A DNA stretch of 64,000 nucleotides from Holophagales bacterium. GTDB lineage: Bacteria; Acidobacteriota; Thermoanaerobaculia; UBA5066. Numbering within the stretch: position 1 is the stretch's first letter; each line of letters opens with the position of its first letter. The position numbers were made by a program, and so were the translations under genes. The DNA is taken from assembly GCA_016714815.1 (NCBI GenBank), contig JADKBZ010000003.1:186001-250000 (forward strand). The letters run 5' to 3'. Shown piece after piece: positions 53,001 through 61,680 of the stretch. The notes under the pieces are model-generated. The model was not told the origin of the DNA. It saw only the letters and a program-made list of their open reading frames with translations, and ran no database searches.

Positions 53001-54548
53001 GTCGTGCCACTTCTTCCCGAGGTCACCCCCGCCTCGGACGTGCGCGACGGCGTAGACGACACCGCGGTCGAGGAGGCTCGGCAGCGCCGGGTTGAAGGAG
53101 ACGAACGACGGCGCGCCGTAGGAACCGTAGCCGGTCAGGAAGAGCGGGGCGGTCCCGTCCCGCGGGACGTCCTTGCGGTAGACGACGCTGACGGGGACCT
53201 TCGTCCCGTCAGCCGCCGTCGCGGTGAGCCTCTCGGACCGGTACTTCTCCGGGTCGTAGCCGCCCGGGACGAGGGTCTTCTTCAGGAGCGTCCGCTCCCG
53301 CGTCACGAGGTCGTAGGCGAAGACCATCGGCGCCGTCGTGAACGACTGGTACGAGAAGCGGAACGTCTTCGTGTCGAACTCGGGGTTCGCCTCGGGGAAC
53401 GACGAGGCGATCGCCTCGGGAACCTCTATCCGGTGCGTCTCGCCCGTCGCCAGGTCGCGCACCGAGAGGCGCGGCAGGGCGTCCTGCCGCTCGGAGAGGA
53501 CGAGGTGGCCCTTGAATGCGTCGAGCCCTGCGACCATCACCCCGTCGCGGCAGGGAACGAGCTCCTTCCACGACGCCTTCCCAGGGCTCGCCGCCGGAGC
53601 CGTCACGACGCGGAAGTCGCGGCAGCCGTCGTTCGTCCGGATGTAGAGGAGCTCTCCCGCCGCCTCCACGTCGTACTCGTGGTCCTTCTCGCGGGGCGCG
53701 ACCATCCGCGGCGCCGCTTCCGGCGTCGCCGCCGGGATGAGCCGCCACTCGCTCTGCGTGTGGCTCGCCGACTGGACGAGGAGCCAGCGGTCGTCGCGGG
53801 AGCGCGACACGCCCAGGTTGAACCGCTCGTCCGCCTCCTCGTAGACGAGGACGTCGGGGCCCGTCGTTCCGACGGCGTGCCGGTAGAGCCGGTACGGCCG
53901 CTTCGCGGAGTCCTCGACGACGTAGAAGAGCGTCTTCCCGTCGCCCGCCCACGCGACGGAATCGACCTTCTCGACCCGGTCCGGCAGGACCTTGCCGCTC
54001 TCGAGGTCCTTCACCTGGAGCGTGTAGAGCCGGAAGCCCGTCGTGTCGATCGTGTAGGCCAGGAGCTTCCCGTCGTCGCTTGGGACGTAGTTCCCGCGCC
54101 CGACGAACTTCTCGGTTTTCGCGAGCTCGTTCAGGTCGAGGACGACCTGCTCGGCCGCGTCGAGGCTCCCCTTCTTCCGGCAGGAGATCGGGTACTGCTG
54201 CCCCTTCTCCGTCCGTGAATACCAGAACCAGCCCCGGTGGCGGTAGGGCACCGACAGGTCCGTCTCCAGGATCCGCCCGACCGCCTCGTCGTAGAGCTTC
54301 TTCCGCAGCCCCTCGCCCGGCTTCGTCACCGCGTCCGTGTAAGCGTTCTCGGCGTCGAGGTACGCCTTCACCGCCGGGTTCTGCTTCTCGCGCAGCCAGA
54401 ACCAGTCGTCCACGAGCGTCTCGCCGTGGATCTCGGTGATCTTCGGGGCTCTCCTGGCGACGGGAGGCTTCACCCCGGGAGTTTCACCCGCCGGAGCCAC
54501 GAACGGAACGAGAAGGAGGGAGAGGGCGATCGCTCGAAAAGCACGCAC
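50004..54548 (-). CDS. S9A prolyl-oligopeptidase fused to DUF1028-TPR and VWFA-related domain
   Basis: 1514 residues in one uninterrupted frame. Signal peptide (MRAFRAIALSLLLVPFVAPAG). Residues 35-705: PtrB-like S9A peptidase with propeller and catalytic Ser in QGGSAGGLLIG (about 551), Asp in SFNDSQVMYW (about 637) and His in AGGHGGSSGRYD (about 672). Residues 714-920: DUF1028 (YSIVARDPATGQLGVAVQSHWFSVG), an Ntn-fold domain, then a TPR-like stretch to 1030. After an Ala/Pro linker, residues 1072-1340: VWFA-related domain of the Acidobacteria-described type (TYLVLFVDNLHIST; LLHVSDGLPVAPG). Each part is normally a separate secreted protein. True fusion or the loss of stops through indels cannot be told apart here. 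Confidence 0.8.
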   Translation of the reverse strand: MRAFRAIALSLLLVPFVAPAGETPGVKPPVARRAPKITEIHGETLVDDWFWLREKQNPAVKAYLDAENAYTDAVTKPGEGLRKKLYDEAVGRILETDLSVPYRHRGWFWYSRTEKGQQYPISCRKKGSLDAAEQVVLDLNELAKTEKFVGRGNYVPSDDGKLLAYTIDTTGFRLYTLQVKDLESGKVLPDRVEKVDSVAWAGDGKTLFYVVEDSAKRPYRLYRHAVGTTGPDVLVYEEADERFNLGVSRSRDDRWLLVQSASHTQSEWRLIPAATPEAAPRMVAPREKDHEYDVEAAGELLYIRTNDGCRDFRVVTAPAASPGKASWKELVPCRDGVMVAGLDAFKGHLVLSERQDALPRLSVRDLATGETHRIEVPEAIASSFPEANPEFDTKTFRFSYQSFTTAPMVFAYDLVTRERTLLKKTLVPGGYDPEKYRSERLTATAADGTKVPVSVVYRKDVPRDGTAPLFLTGYGSYGAPSFVSFNPALPSLLDRGVVYAVAHVRGGGDLGKKWHDAGRMMSKKNTFTDFVSSAEALVAAKIASKERIAIQGGSAGGLLIGAVVNLRPDLFRAAILHVPFVDVLNTMLDETLPLTVGEFEEWGNPKARDEFLYMKSYSPYDNLKKGAYPSILVKTSFNDSQVMYWEPAKYVAKLRTLKTDAHPLLLKTNMAGGHGGSSGRYDRLKETAFDQAFVLSELGVPDLPASIPVPSRPVHTYSIVARDPATGQLGVAVQSHWFSVGALVPWAEAGVGAIATQSFVDATYGPLGLSLLKAGRSAPDALRGLLAADAGREVRQVAMIDAAGQVAAHTGARCVEAAGHHVGKDYSVQSNMMRNATVWPAMAKAFEASKGDLAERMLAALDAAEAAGGDIRGKQSAALIVVSGTPTGRPWQDRVFDLRVEDSPAPLPELRRLVTLARAYNLMNEGDLAVEKKDDAGALKAYSAAQAIVPGNAEMTYWTAVSLVGMGKVDEALPLFRKTFAIDRSWAEMTERLPKSGLLPDDEALLARIVAEAPTAPKTPVVRTITNFSEAGAVEPPSAAAAAAPAPEAPLEPSEPPGATVPATTAPQAARPATYLVLFVDNLHISTQSRKRVLDETRAFLRRSAEAGVPVLVLESDRSPRILQKFTTDAALLDRAVSELETDNSSGQRAEASRRAVYQAIDQAMRDRRPQAAEAHARAYAGEAALDLGNSLQSLETTLAQLSALEGRKVLLHVSDGLPVAPGADAYQYLRSFSGGGRGVGPSPVGFAEDFSARFKKLSRSASASRVALHMLDATGLAEEGFGRSAETPIGPRGNLDPLATRVNLQSMLSYLAEETGGTAILNRSRVSDPLGEISEELTSYYSIGYESPRTDGDSTHRIEVRMNAPGLTARTQRSLRRRSADTRVAEGVAAALFFGRNENPFGFAVEIGEPQPKGEQVVVPVRVRIPATRLVLLPEGAGVRGSAVFYFQVRDEEGRVSDLVRQEEALEKEGEVVHDALLRMRRGRQVISIAVRDGRSGIAAYAQKTLLIPGAKK

Positions 54549-54571
54549 GCCGGAAGGATAGATCCCGAAAT

Positions 54572-54634
54572 GGGGTCAGGTCTTGATTTTCCACTATAGC
54601 CTCGGGCTATAGTAGAAAATCAAGACCTGACCCC
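54572..54634. repeat. 30-bp inverted repeat, one mismatch, solo REP/MITE-like hairpin
   Basis: Arms 54572-54601 and 54605-54634 pair except at one position (C54592 against A54614); loop TCG. The arms begin GGGGTCAGGTCTTGATTTT and are A+T-rich inside. I recognise this type of GGGGTCAGGTCTTG hairpin from elements flanking IS200-like/RAYT transposases; none is present here. It lies 23 bp before the start codon of the S9 peptidase fusion and 18 bp beyond the 3' end of the 54653 gene, in the same relative place as the hairpin at 6011. Confidence 0.75.
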
Positions 54635-54652
54635 TTGGGAGATCTACTGGTG

Positions 54653-55651
54653 CTACTTTTCCGCCGCCCGGGCCTTTTCGTGCCTGGCCTTCGCGTCGGA
54701 AAGGAGCTTGATCGTGGCGGCGTCGAGGGTGCCGGAGATCGTGACGGCGTTGCGGTCGCTCGCGACCTTGAACTTCCGGATGGCCGTGACGACCTCGGGC
54801 TTCTCCTCGGCGGCGATCCGCATCGCGGCGAGGATGCCGCGGAGCGCGTCCTCGAGGAGCTCGCGCGTGTCCGCGTCGTCGCTGTAGCCGGCACCGGAGA
54901 GCCGGATGGAATCTCCCTTGACCATCATCTCGAAGGAGAAGGTCGAGACGAGGTTCATCGCGCCGATGACGTTTCTCGCCGCGCCCCCCTCGCCGTTCGA
55001 GAAGGTCATCGAGCCCTTCGCCTCGGGGAGCTTCGTCCGGTCGACGAGGAGCCAGCCGGAGGCGTTGGAATTCACCCTGTCGAGCTGCGCGCCGAGGCCG
55101 GCCCCTCCCTTGAAGCCGGTCCCCCCGGCCGCCCGGGCGGCGAGGGCCTGGACGACGGCCTCCTCGGACCCCGCGACGAAGAGGCGGTCGCTCACGAAGG
55201 CGACCGCGCCGTCCCCTTTGTGACCGGTCTGTCCCTTTTCCTTCAGGAGGAAGTAGGTTCCGCCGGGAGCCGTGCGCGCCTCGGCGCCGCGCGTCGCGAC
55301 GGCGGCCGCGAGGCGCTGCGACTCGAAGCGCCCCTCGAAGGCGACGAGCGCCTTCCCCTTCCCGCCGGTGCCGGCGGCGAAGACGACGAGGTCGACGTCC
55401 TCGACGGGGCGCAGGCGCGCCTCGGCGAGGAACTTCGCCGCGTCCCCGTCGACCGTCACGCTGTCGAAATCGGCGAAGAGACGGCCCGCGAGCGGGCTCG
55501 TCCGGAGGTCGGCGACGCGCAGCATCCCGGCCGTCACCGAGTCGGGCGGGACGAGGGCGAGCGCGTCGTCCGTCGGGCGGGCCGCGGCCGCCGGGAAGGC
55601 GAGGGAAGCGGCGAGGACGGCGGAAAGCGAAAGGGGTGCGAAACGCTTCAT
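54653..55651 (-). CDS. Secreted protein of unknown function
   Basis: 332 residues with a signal peptide (MKRFAPLSLSAVLAASLAFPAAAA). No motif with a known role. Visible: ALALVPPDSVTAGMLRVADL and FVSDRLFVAGSEEAVVQALA, reminiscent of DUF3352-type proteins that carry two related lobes, but I cannot assign it. It lies one base from the ABC permease upstream and could be the last gene of that unit. Confidence 0.7.
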   Translation of the reverse strand: MKRFAPLSLSAVLAASLAFPAAAARPTDDALALVPPDSVTAGMLRVADLRTSPLAGRLFADFDSVTVDGDAAKFLAEARLRPVEDVDLVVFAAGTGGKGKALVAFEGRFESQRLAAAVATRGAEARTAPGGTYFLLKEKGQTGHKGDGAVAFVSDRLFVAGSEEAVVQALAARAAGGTGFKGGAGLGAQLDRVNSNASGWLLVDRTKLPEAKGSMTFSNGEGGAARNVIGAMNLVSTFSFEMMVKGDSIRLSGAGYSDDADTRELLEDALRGILAAMRIAAEEKPEVVTAIRKFKVASDRNAVTISGTLDAATIKLLSDAKARHEKARAAEK

Positions 55652-55652
55652 G

Positions 55653-56507
55653 TCAGAAGTCCTTTCTCCGGAAGAGGAACGCGGAGAGCGCGAGCGAGAC
55701 GAGGCCGAAGGCCCCCGTGGAGCCGAAAACGGCGAGACGGTCGATCTCGTGGGTGTGGCGCGAGAGCTGGCCGTAGGAAACGAAATCGACCGTCACCTGG
55801 GCGAGCTGCCCCGTCTTCGGGAGCGCCCAGTAGAGGCCGCGAACGAGCGCGGCCGCCCACTCGGCCGTCAGGGCCGCCTCGATCTGCCGGTGCCCGGAGA
55901 GGATGGCCGCCAGGAAGAAGACGGCGAACGTCGCCATGATCGAGACGGCCGTCGACGAGGTGAGGACCCCGACGAGGAACGCGAAGGCCATCAGCGTGGC
56001 GATGGTGAAGAAGATGATCGCCCCGCCCAGAAAGAAACGCGGGTGGACGACGCCCGTCTTCCACCAGACGAGAAACCCCATCGTCCCGATGAGATAGGCG
56101 ACGTTCAGCCCGGCGAGGAGGAGCCCTCCGGCGTAGCGCGAGAGGAGGAGCTTCACCCGGCCGACGGGGCGGGAGAGGTAGAGGTCGATCGTCCCCTTCT
56201 CCTGCAGGCGGGGGACGAGGTGCGCCGTGGCGAAGACGGCGAGGAACGTCGCGACGACGTAGAGGAATCCGGAGAAGCCCGATTCGAAGCCGAGGACGAG
56301 CTTGTTCAGGTCGACCGACCGCGGCCCCATCTGGAGCTCTTTCCCGAAGAGCTTCGCCCCGGCGAGCGCCCCATCGACGATGTCGAGGTTCACGGCGATG
56401 GCGAAGAGGCCGATGAAGACCGACGAGAGCGCCGCGTAGGCGACGAGCGTGAAGCGGGCCGCCGCCTCGCGGAAGACCTCCTCGACGTTCGCGAAGAGAG
56501 TTCTCAT
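55653..56507 (-). CDS. ABC-2 type exporter permease
   Basis: 284 residues, about six membrane helices, ABC-2 permease type: first helix VAYAALSSVFIGLFAIAV, a large external loop, the helix FLYVVATFLAVFATAHLVP followed by EKGTIDLYLSRPVGRVKLLLSRY (a coupling segment typical of this family), and GGAIIFFTIATLMAFAFLVG. ATG at 56507 overlaps the stop of the ATPase gene. Substrate unknown. Confidence 0.82.
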   Translation of the reverse strand: MRTLFANVEEVFREAAARFTLVAYAALSSVFIGLFAIAVNLDIVDGALAGAKLFGKELQMGPRSVDLNKLVLGFESGFSGFLYVVATFLAVFATAHLVPRLQEKGTIDLYLSRPVGRVKLLLSRYAGGLLLAGLNVAYLIGTMGFLVWWKTGVVHPRFFLGGAIIFFTIATLMAFAFLVGVLTSSTAVSIMATFAVFFLAAILSGHRQIEAALTAEWAAALVRGLYWALPKTGQLAQVTVDFVSYGQLSRHTHEIDRLAVFGSTGAFGLVSLALSAFLFRRKDF

Positions 56508-57484
56508 CCGGGGCTTCCTTCCGGCCGCAGGGCGTCGTCCGTCCCTCCTGCCTCCGCCGCCTCGCCCGCATTCACCAGGTCGACGAACACGTCCTCGAGC
56601 GTGGACCGGACGGGCGTCAGCTCGGTCACCAGGACTCCGCGGGCGCGGGCCGTGTCGACGAGGGCGTTGAGGTGCTCGGCGTCCCGCGCCGTCAGCTTCA
56701 CGTGGCCGTTCACCCGCTCGGCGCCCGCCCCCGACTCCCGGAACGCCCCCAGCAGCGCCTCGTCGACGCCCGTCCCGGCGAACCGGTAGGTGAAGCCCTG
56801 CGCGGTCAGGTCGGCGATCCGCCCCGTCGCGACCAGCCGCCCCTTCCTGAGGACGGCCACCCGGTCGCACGTCATCTCGATCTCGGAGAGGAGGTGGGAG
56901 TTGAGGAGGATCGCCGTGCCGCGCGCGGCCTCCTCGCGGAGGAGGTCCCGGATCTCGCGCCGTCCCACCGGGTCGACGCCGTCGGTCGGCTCGTCGAGAA
57001 GGAGGAGGTCGGGACGGTGGACGAGAGCGGCGGCGAGGCCGAGCCGCTGCGTCATCCCCTTCGAGAACTTCTTCACCTTCATGTCCGCCCAGTCGGAGAT
57101 CCGGACGCGGGCGAGGAGCTCGGGGATCCGGCTCTTCAGCTCGGCCGGGGCGACGCCCGACATCCGGCCGAAGATCGAAAGCGTCTGGCGGGCCGTCAGG
57201 TACCCCGGAAAGCGGTGCCCCTCGGGGAGGTAGCCGACGCGGCGGCGGCTCTCGGGGTCTGATGCGGGGAGGCCGAAGAGGCGCGCCACACCCGCGGTTG
57301 GATGAGTCAGGCCCAGGAGGATCTTGACGGTCGTCGTCTTCCCCGCCCCGTTCGGTCCGAGGAGTCCGAAGACCTCGCCAGAGGCGACCTGAAGGTCAAG
57401 ACCGTCCAGGGCTCTCACTTCCCGCCTCGAGAACGGGGTCCGGAAGGTCTTCGAGAGACCTTCGGCGGAGAGGATGGCGGTCAT
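56504..57484 (-). CDS. ABC transporter ATP-binding protein
   Basis: 326 residues. Walker A GPNGAGKTTTVKILLG, Q-loop region GYLPEGHRFPGYLTARQTL, signature FSKGMTQRLGLAAAL (SKGM, as in ABC-2/CcmA-type exporters), Walker B LLLLDEPTDGVDPVGRR, H-loop LNSHLLSEIE, and a C-terminal extension. The ATG at 57484 is chosen over 57541 because AAGGAG lies five bases upstream and the family begins near ILSAEGLSKTF. Pairs with the downstream permease as a small exporter. Confidence 0.88.
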   Translation of the reverse strand: MTAILSAEGLSKTFRTPFSRREVRALDGLDLQVASGEVFGLLGPNGAGKTTTVKILLGLTHPTAGVARLFGLPASDPESRRRVGYLPEGHRFPGYLTARQTLSIFGRMSGVAPAELKSRIPELLARVRISDWADMKVKKFSKGMTQRLGLAAALVHRPDLLLLDEPTDGVDPVGRREIRDLLREEAARGTAILLNSHLLSEIEMTCDRVAVLRKGRLVATGRIADLTAQGFTYRFAGTGVDEALLGAFRESGAGAERVNGHVKLTARDAEHLNALVDTARARGVLVTELTPVRSTLEDVFVDLVNAGEAAEAGGTDDALRPEGSPG

Positions 57485-57650
57485 GGCTCTCCTTACGGTG
57501 ACCCGGGGCGGCCGGTTCCCACGCGGGGGGAAGCGCGACAAAATGTCTCGTTCCCTACCGAAGCTCGGTCGCGAACGTCTCCATGGCCCGTCCTGCGCAT
57601 CCGCCTCATGGCCGTCAGGCGGGGCGGATCGCCCCGGCCGAGATGGACCC

Positions 57651-58691
57651 TCAGGAACCCGCCTTCGGCGTCGCGAAACGGGTCGACGGGAGCTTCGAGA
57701 CGGGCGCCCCGCCCGGGTACATGCCGGAGCCCGAGATGAGCACCCACCTCGCCTCCGGTACCGGCGCCTGGAGGACCTGGAGCGAGTGATCGTGCCCGGA
57801 CGCCTGGAAGAGCGCCGGATACCCCTCGAGAGCCCGGGCGAGATCTGTACGAAGCCGGCGGTAGCGCCGGGACGCGAGGTCCTGCCCCGTCCCCCGGGAG
57901 CCCCGGTAGACCACCCAGAGCGAGCCGAGGCCCGGAAACGGAACCCAGATCCTGGGATTCGCGTCGCGCAGGGGAAAGACGTGGGCCTTCCAGTCTCCCG
58001 TCCTTTGGCCGTGAGCGCCCCCGCTCGCGAGGGGGTGATGCGTCAGGAGGGCGAGAGGCCCTCCCCTTGCCGCGGTCCGGAGCTGCGCGACAGCCTCTTC
58101 CGCGCTCCTCGCCGCGCACGGAGACGACTCTCCTTCGGGCTTCGGCCCCTCGTGATGGAGCCACCACTGGGTGTCGAGAACGGCGAGCGTGACGCCCGAC
58201 GGGGTCGGGAGGAGGAGCGGCCCCGGACAGCCGCCCCCCGGCGCATAGAGGAGACGCGGCGAGCGGCTCGCGAGGAAGCGCTCCTGGCGGAGGACAGACG
58301 CGAGGCCATCCACGCCCATTCCGTCCCAGTCGTGATTCCCCGGGAGGAAGAGGACGCGAGCCCCGGCGCCGAGCGCCGCGTCCGCCTGGGCGGCGAGCCG
58401 CCGCTCCCCCTCTCCCCGCCACGGGTCGCGCTCGCCGGGGAGACCGTTCGGGTAGAGGTTGTCTCCGAGGAAGACGACGAGGGTCCCCTCCGGATCCCGG
58501 GCGGCCTCCGCGGCGACCGCCTTCAGGAGCGGTTCGCCGACGGCGGGCTTGCCGGCGTCCCCCACGAGGAGGAGCGTCTCGACGGTCGCGGCAAACGGGC
58601 TCGAAGGGGCGACAAGCTCAGCCGCCGGCCGCGCGGCTTCGCCGTAACCCAGCCAGAAGAGGGCCGCCGCCGCCGCGAGGACGCCCCTCAC
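57651..58691 (-). CDS. Metallophosphoesterase, exported
   Basis: 346 residues. Hydrophobic N terminus (GVLAAAAALFWLGYGEAA) suggests export. Calcineurin-like motifs in order: LLVGDAGKP, VVFLGDNLYPNG (GDN), LPGNHDWDG (GNHD), LLTHHPLASGG and ASGHDHSLQVL (GHDH), binding a dinuclear metal centre. Substrate unknown; resembles purple acid phosphatase-like and PhoD-unrelated small phosphoesterases. GTG start overlaps the parA stop. A longer frame to 59378 lies inside parA and is a shadow. 166 bp to the ABC ATPase downstream hold no gene. Confidence 0.85.
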   Translation of the reverse strand: MRGVLAAAAALFWLGYGEAARPAAELVAPSSPFAATVETLLLVGDAGKPAVGEPLLKAVAAEAARDPEGTLVVFLGDNLYPNGLPGERDPWRGEGERRLAAQADAALGAGARVLFLPGNHDWDGMGVDGLASVLRQERFLASRSPRLLYAPGGGCPGPLLLPTPSGVTLAVLDTQWWLHHEGPKPEGESSPCAARSAEEAVAQLRTAARGGPLALLTHHPLASGGAHGQRTGDWKAHVFPLRDANPRIWVPFPGLGSLWVVYRGSRGTGQDLASRRYRRLRTDLARALEGYPALFQASGHDHSLQVLQAPVPEARWVLISGSGMYPGGAPVSKLPSTRFATPKAGS

Positions 58692-59500
58692 TTCGGCGCG
58701 GCTCGCGTGCCGTTCCCCTTCGCCTTCCCCCGCCCCTTGTTCCGGAGCGTCGCGGAAAGCTGCCGCAGCTCGAGCGCGAGCTTGTGGGACGGGGCGGAGT
58801 GGACGAGGGGGCTCGATTCCTGGTGCGACTCGCGCACCTTCACCGAGGCCGAGATGTAGGGCGTCAGGACCGGCAGCCCCTCGGCGAGCAGCTCGTCGAC
58901 GAGCTGCTGCGGGAGGCGCGCCCGCGGCTGGAAGCTGTTGACGATGATCCCGGCGACCTTGAGCCCCGGGTTGTGGTCCTGCTTCACCTCTTCCACGATC
59001 TCGAGGAGGCCGTAGAGGGCGCGCCGGGAAAAGTCGTCGCAGTCGAACGGGATGAGGACCCGCTCGGCCGCGATGAGCGCCGACATCGTGAAGAAATTGA
59101 GGGCGGGGGGCGTGTCGAAGAAGACGTGCTCGTACCCCGTGAGGGGCGCGAGCGCCTCGCGCAGCTTGTAGATCTTGTGCCGCCCCTCGAGCTTGGCGTG
59201 GAACGTCTCCATCACCGGCTGGGTCGGCAGGACGTCGAGACCTTCGAAGGGCGAGGCGTGGATGAAGGTCCGGAGGCTCTCGTCGAAGAGCCGGATCGAC
59301 AGGCTCTGCTCGAAGAAGTCGGCGAGGTTCGGCCGCGCGGCCTTCGCCCGGGGTCCCAGGAGGTAGTGCGACGAGCACCCCTGCGGGTCAAGGTCGACGA
59401 CGAGCGACCGCTCCCCCTCGTCGGCGGCGACGGCGGCCAGGTTGCTGACGAGCGTCGACTTCCCGACGCCCCCCTTCTGATTGAAAACGACCCATCGCAT
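58688..59500 (-). CDS. ParA-family ATPase
   Basis: 270 residues. Deviant Walker A KGGVGKST, switch DLDPQGCSSHYL, and HVFFDTPPALNFFTMSAL. ATG at 59500 gives the usual start MRWVVFNQKGGVGKS; the 60 extra residues upstream are Arg/Pro-rich shadow. No ParB gene adjacent and no parS repeats seen, so an orphan role in positioning a protein complex is as likely as chromosome segregation. Note the chemosensory array genes elsewhere in the window, since some ParA-like proteins place such arrays (speculative). Confidence 0.87.
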   Translation of the reverse strand: MRWVVFNQKGGVGKSTLVSNLAAVAADEGERSLVVDLDPQGCSSHYLLGPRAKAARPNLADFFEQSLSIRLFDESLRTFIHASPFEGLDVLPTQPVMETFHAKLEGRHKIYKLREALAPLTGYEHVFFDTPPALNFFTMSALIAAERVLIPFDCDDFSRRALYGLLEIVEEVKQDHNPGLKVAGIIVNSFQPRARLPQQLVDELLAEGLPVLTPYISASVKVRESHQESSPLVHSAPSHKLALELRQLSATLRNKGRGKAKGNGTRAAPK

Positions 59501-59583
59501 GCCGCGCCCTCCCGCACCGGTGATCGGGGAATGATCGCACCGGGACGCGGGACCACGTAACATGGGCGCGGAGAGGAGCGCGG

Positions 59584-61626
59584 TTGACGGCCGAGTCCCT
59601 GCTTCCGTTCTACGGCTACGTCGGAACCGCGGCAAGCGCGGCCATCGCGGCTGCCGTACTCGCGTCGCTCCACCGCTCACGCCAGCGCCCCTGGCTCCGG
59701 AGCTGGTCGTGGAGCTGGCTCTTCCTGACGTTCCACAGCCTCCTCTCCGCGGCCGCGTACATCGCGGCCCGGACGGGCGTTGGGGCCCAGCCCCGGGTTG
59801 CTCTCGCCTCCCTCGCCGCGATCGCCGGTTTCGCCCAGCTCGTCTTCCTCCTGTCCGGAGCCCGCGAGGCCGCCACCGGAATGCTCTTCCCGCGCGCCCG
59901 CCTCGCCCCGGTCCTCGCCGCGGCCTCCGTCGTCGCCATCCTGATGGCGCTTCCCGGCTCCTCCGACCCTTCCGCGGCCTTCCTCCGCTACACCCTCCGC
60001 TTCGGGGTCCGGTCCCTGACGGCGGGCGTCGTCTTCCTCGTGGCGGCCCTCATCGTCTGGAGGGGCCTCGGGGCGGCGCCTTCGCTCGGGCGCTCCCTCG
60101 TCACGGGCTCCCTTGCGGTGACCGGCGTCCACTACCTCCACTACCTCGTCGTCGGCGTCGGGGGCTTCGCCTCCGGGACGCGAAGCCCGCTCCTGACGCT
60201 CCTGAGCTCCGTCGACGTCCTGCTCGCCGTCGTCACCGTCCTCGGAATCGTCATCCTCCTCCTCGAGGCCGAGCGCAACGCCGCCGTTGCCGCCGCGGCG
60301 CAGCTCGAGCACATGGCGGGGCACGACGCCCTCACGGGCCTCCCGAACCGCCTCATGCTCCTCGAGCGGACGGCCCAGGCCCTCCGCCGCGCCAGCCGCG
60401 ACCGACGGTCCGTCGCCGTCCTCTCGCTCGACATCGACGCCTTCAAGCTCCTCAACGACTCGCTCGGCCACGGTCTCGGCGACGAGCTTCTCCGAAGCGT
60501 CGGGACGAGGCTGAAGGGAGCCGTCCGCGAGACGGACACCGTGGCGCGCCTCTCGGGGGACGAGTTCGGCCTTCTCCTGGAGGTACGCGACGCCGAGGAG
60601 GCCGAAGTCGTCGTCGAGAAGCTCCGCGCCGCCGCAAGGCGCCCCTTCGTCCTTCACGGCCGGGAGATCCACGTCACGATGAGCGGCGGGCTCGCTATCT
60701 CGCCCCGGCACGCGGAGACGCCCGAAGCGCTCCTGGCCGCCGCGGACATCGCCTCCGCCCGCGCCCGGGAGGACGGGCGGGACACCGTCCGGACCTTCGA
60801 CTCCTCGATGAACGAAGCGGCCCGGAAGACCGTGGCCCTCGAGGGAGCCATCCGGAAGGCCCTCGTCGACGGCGAGCTCCGCCTCTGCTACCAGCCCCTC
60901 GTCTCCGTCGCGACCGGCAGGATCGAAGGGTTCGAGGCCCTCCTCCGATGGGAGAGCGCCGAGCTCGGCAACGTCCCCCCCTCCGACTTCATCCACCTCG
61001 CCGAGGCGAACGGCCTCATCGTCCCGATCGGCCGCTGGGCGCTGAGGTCGGCCTGTGCCCAGGCCCGGGAGTGGCAGAAGGCCGGCACCCCCGCCCGGGT
61101 TTCGGTGAACCTCTCCGCGCGCGAGTTCCGGCAGCCCGACCTCTACCTGACCGTCCGCAACACGCTCTCCGAGACGGGCCTCCCGGCTCAGCTGCTCGAC
61201 CTCGAGATCACCGAGCGCGTCGCCATGGAGAGCCCGGACGTCTCGCAGTTCGTCCTGCGCGAGCTCCGCTCCCTCGGGGTCTCGATTTCGATCGACGACT
61301 TCGGCACCGGCTACTCCTCCCTCGCCTACCTCCGGAGCTTCCCGATCGACACCCTCAAGATCGACGGATCGTTCATCCAGGCGATGGTGGGCGACCCGCA
61401 GTCCGCCGCCATCGTCCGGTCGGTCATCGACCTGGCGCACCACCTGAAGCTCGGAACGGTCGCCGAAGGGGTCGAGACCGAAGAGCAGGCCGCGGTCCTC
61501 CGACGCGCCTCGTGCGACCGGATCCAGGGGTACCTCATCAGCCGCCCGCTCCCGGCCCCTGAGGCGACGCGCCTCCTGCGCGAGGACCACCGGGCGGCCC
61601 GCGCCGCCGCCGGCTCCGTGGCCTGA
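59584..61626 (+). CDS. Membrane GGDEF-EAL cyclic-di-GMP enzyme
   Basis: 680 residues. About seven hydrophobic helices in the first 235 residues (MASE-like sensor, not identified), a GGDEF domain with signature SGDEF and an inhibitory-site RETD five residues before it, and an EAL domain with EALLRW, SVNLSAREF, DLEITERV, DDFGTGYSS and GVETEE. EAL motifs look complete; the GGDEF signature is a variant that can be active or only bind GTP, so net phosphodiesterase activity is likely. TTG start at 59584 with a GAGAGGAG site. Divergent from parA. Confidence 0.88.
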   Translation: MTAESLLPFYGYVGTAASAAIAAAVLASLHRSRQRPWLRSWSWSWLFLTFHSLLSAAAYIAARTGVGAQPRVALASLAAIAGFAQLVFLLSGAREAATGMLFPRARLAPVLAAASVVAILMALPGSSDPSAAFLRYTLRFGVRSLTAGVVFLVAALIVWRGLGAAPSLGRSLVTGSLAVTGVHYLHYLVVGVGGFASGTRSPLLTLLSSVDVLLAVVTVLGIVILLLEAERNAAVAAAAQLEHMAGHDALTGLPNRLMLLERTAQALRRASRDRRSVAVLSLDIDAFKLLNDSLGHGLGDELLRSVGTRLKGAVRETDTVARLSGDEFGLLLEVRDAEEAEVVVEKLRAAARRPFVLHGREIHVTMSGGLAISPRHAETPEALLAAADIASARAREDGRDTVRTFDSSMNEAARKTVALEGAIRKALVDGELRLCYQPLVSVATGRIEGFEALLRWESAELGNVPPSDFIHLAEANGLIVPIGRWALRSACAQAREWQKAGTPARVSVNLSAREFRQPDLYLTVRNTLSETGLPAQLLDLEITERVAMESPDVSQFVLRELRSLGVSISIDDFGTGYSSLAYLRSFPIDTLKIDGSFIQAMVGDPQSAAIVRSVIDLAHHLKLGTVAEGVETEEQAAVLRRASCDRIQGYLISRPLPAPEATRLLREDHRAARAAAGSVA

Positions 61627-61680
61627 CGCCTCTTCGCGTTCCCCCGGCCCGTCCGTAGAATCCGCGCCGGAGGCCCACCG

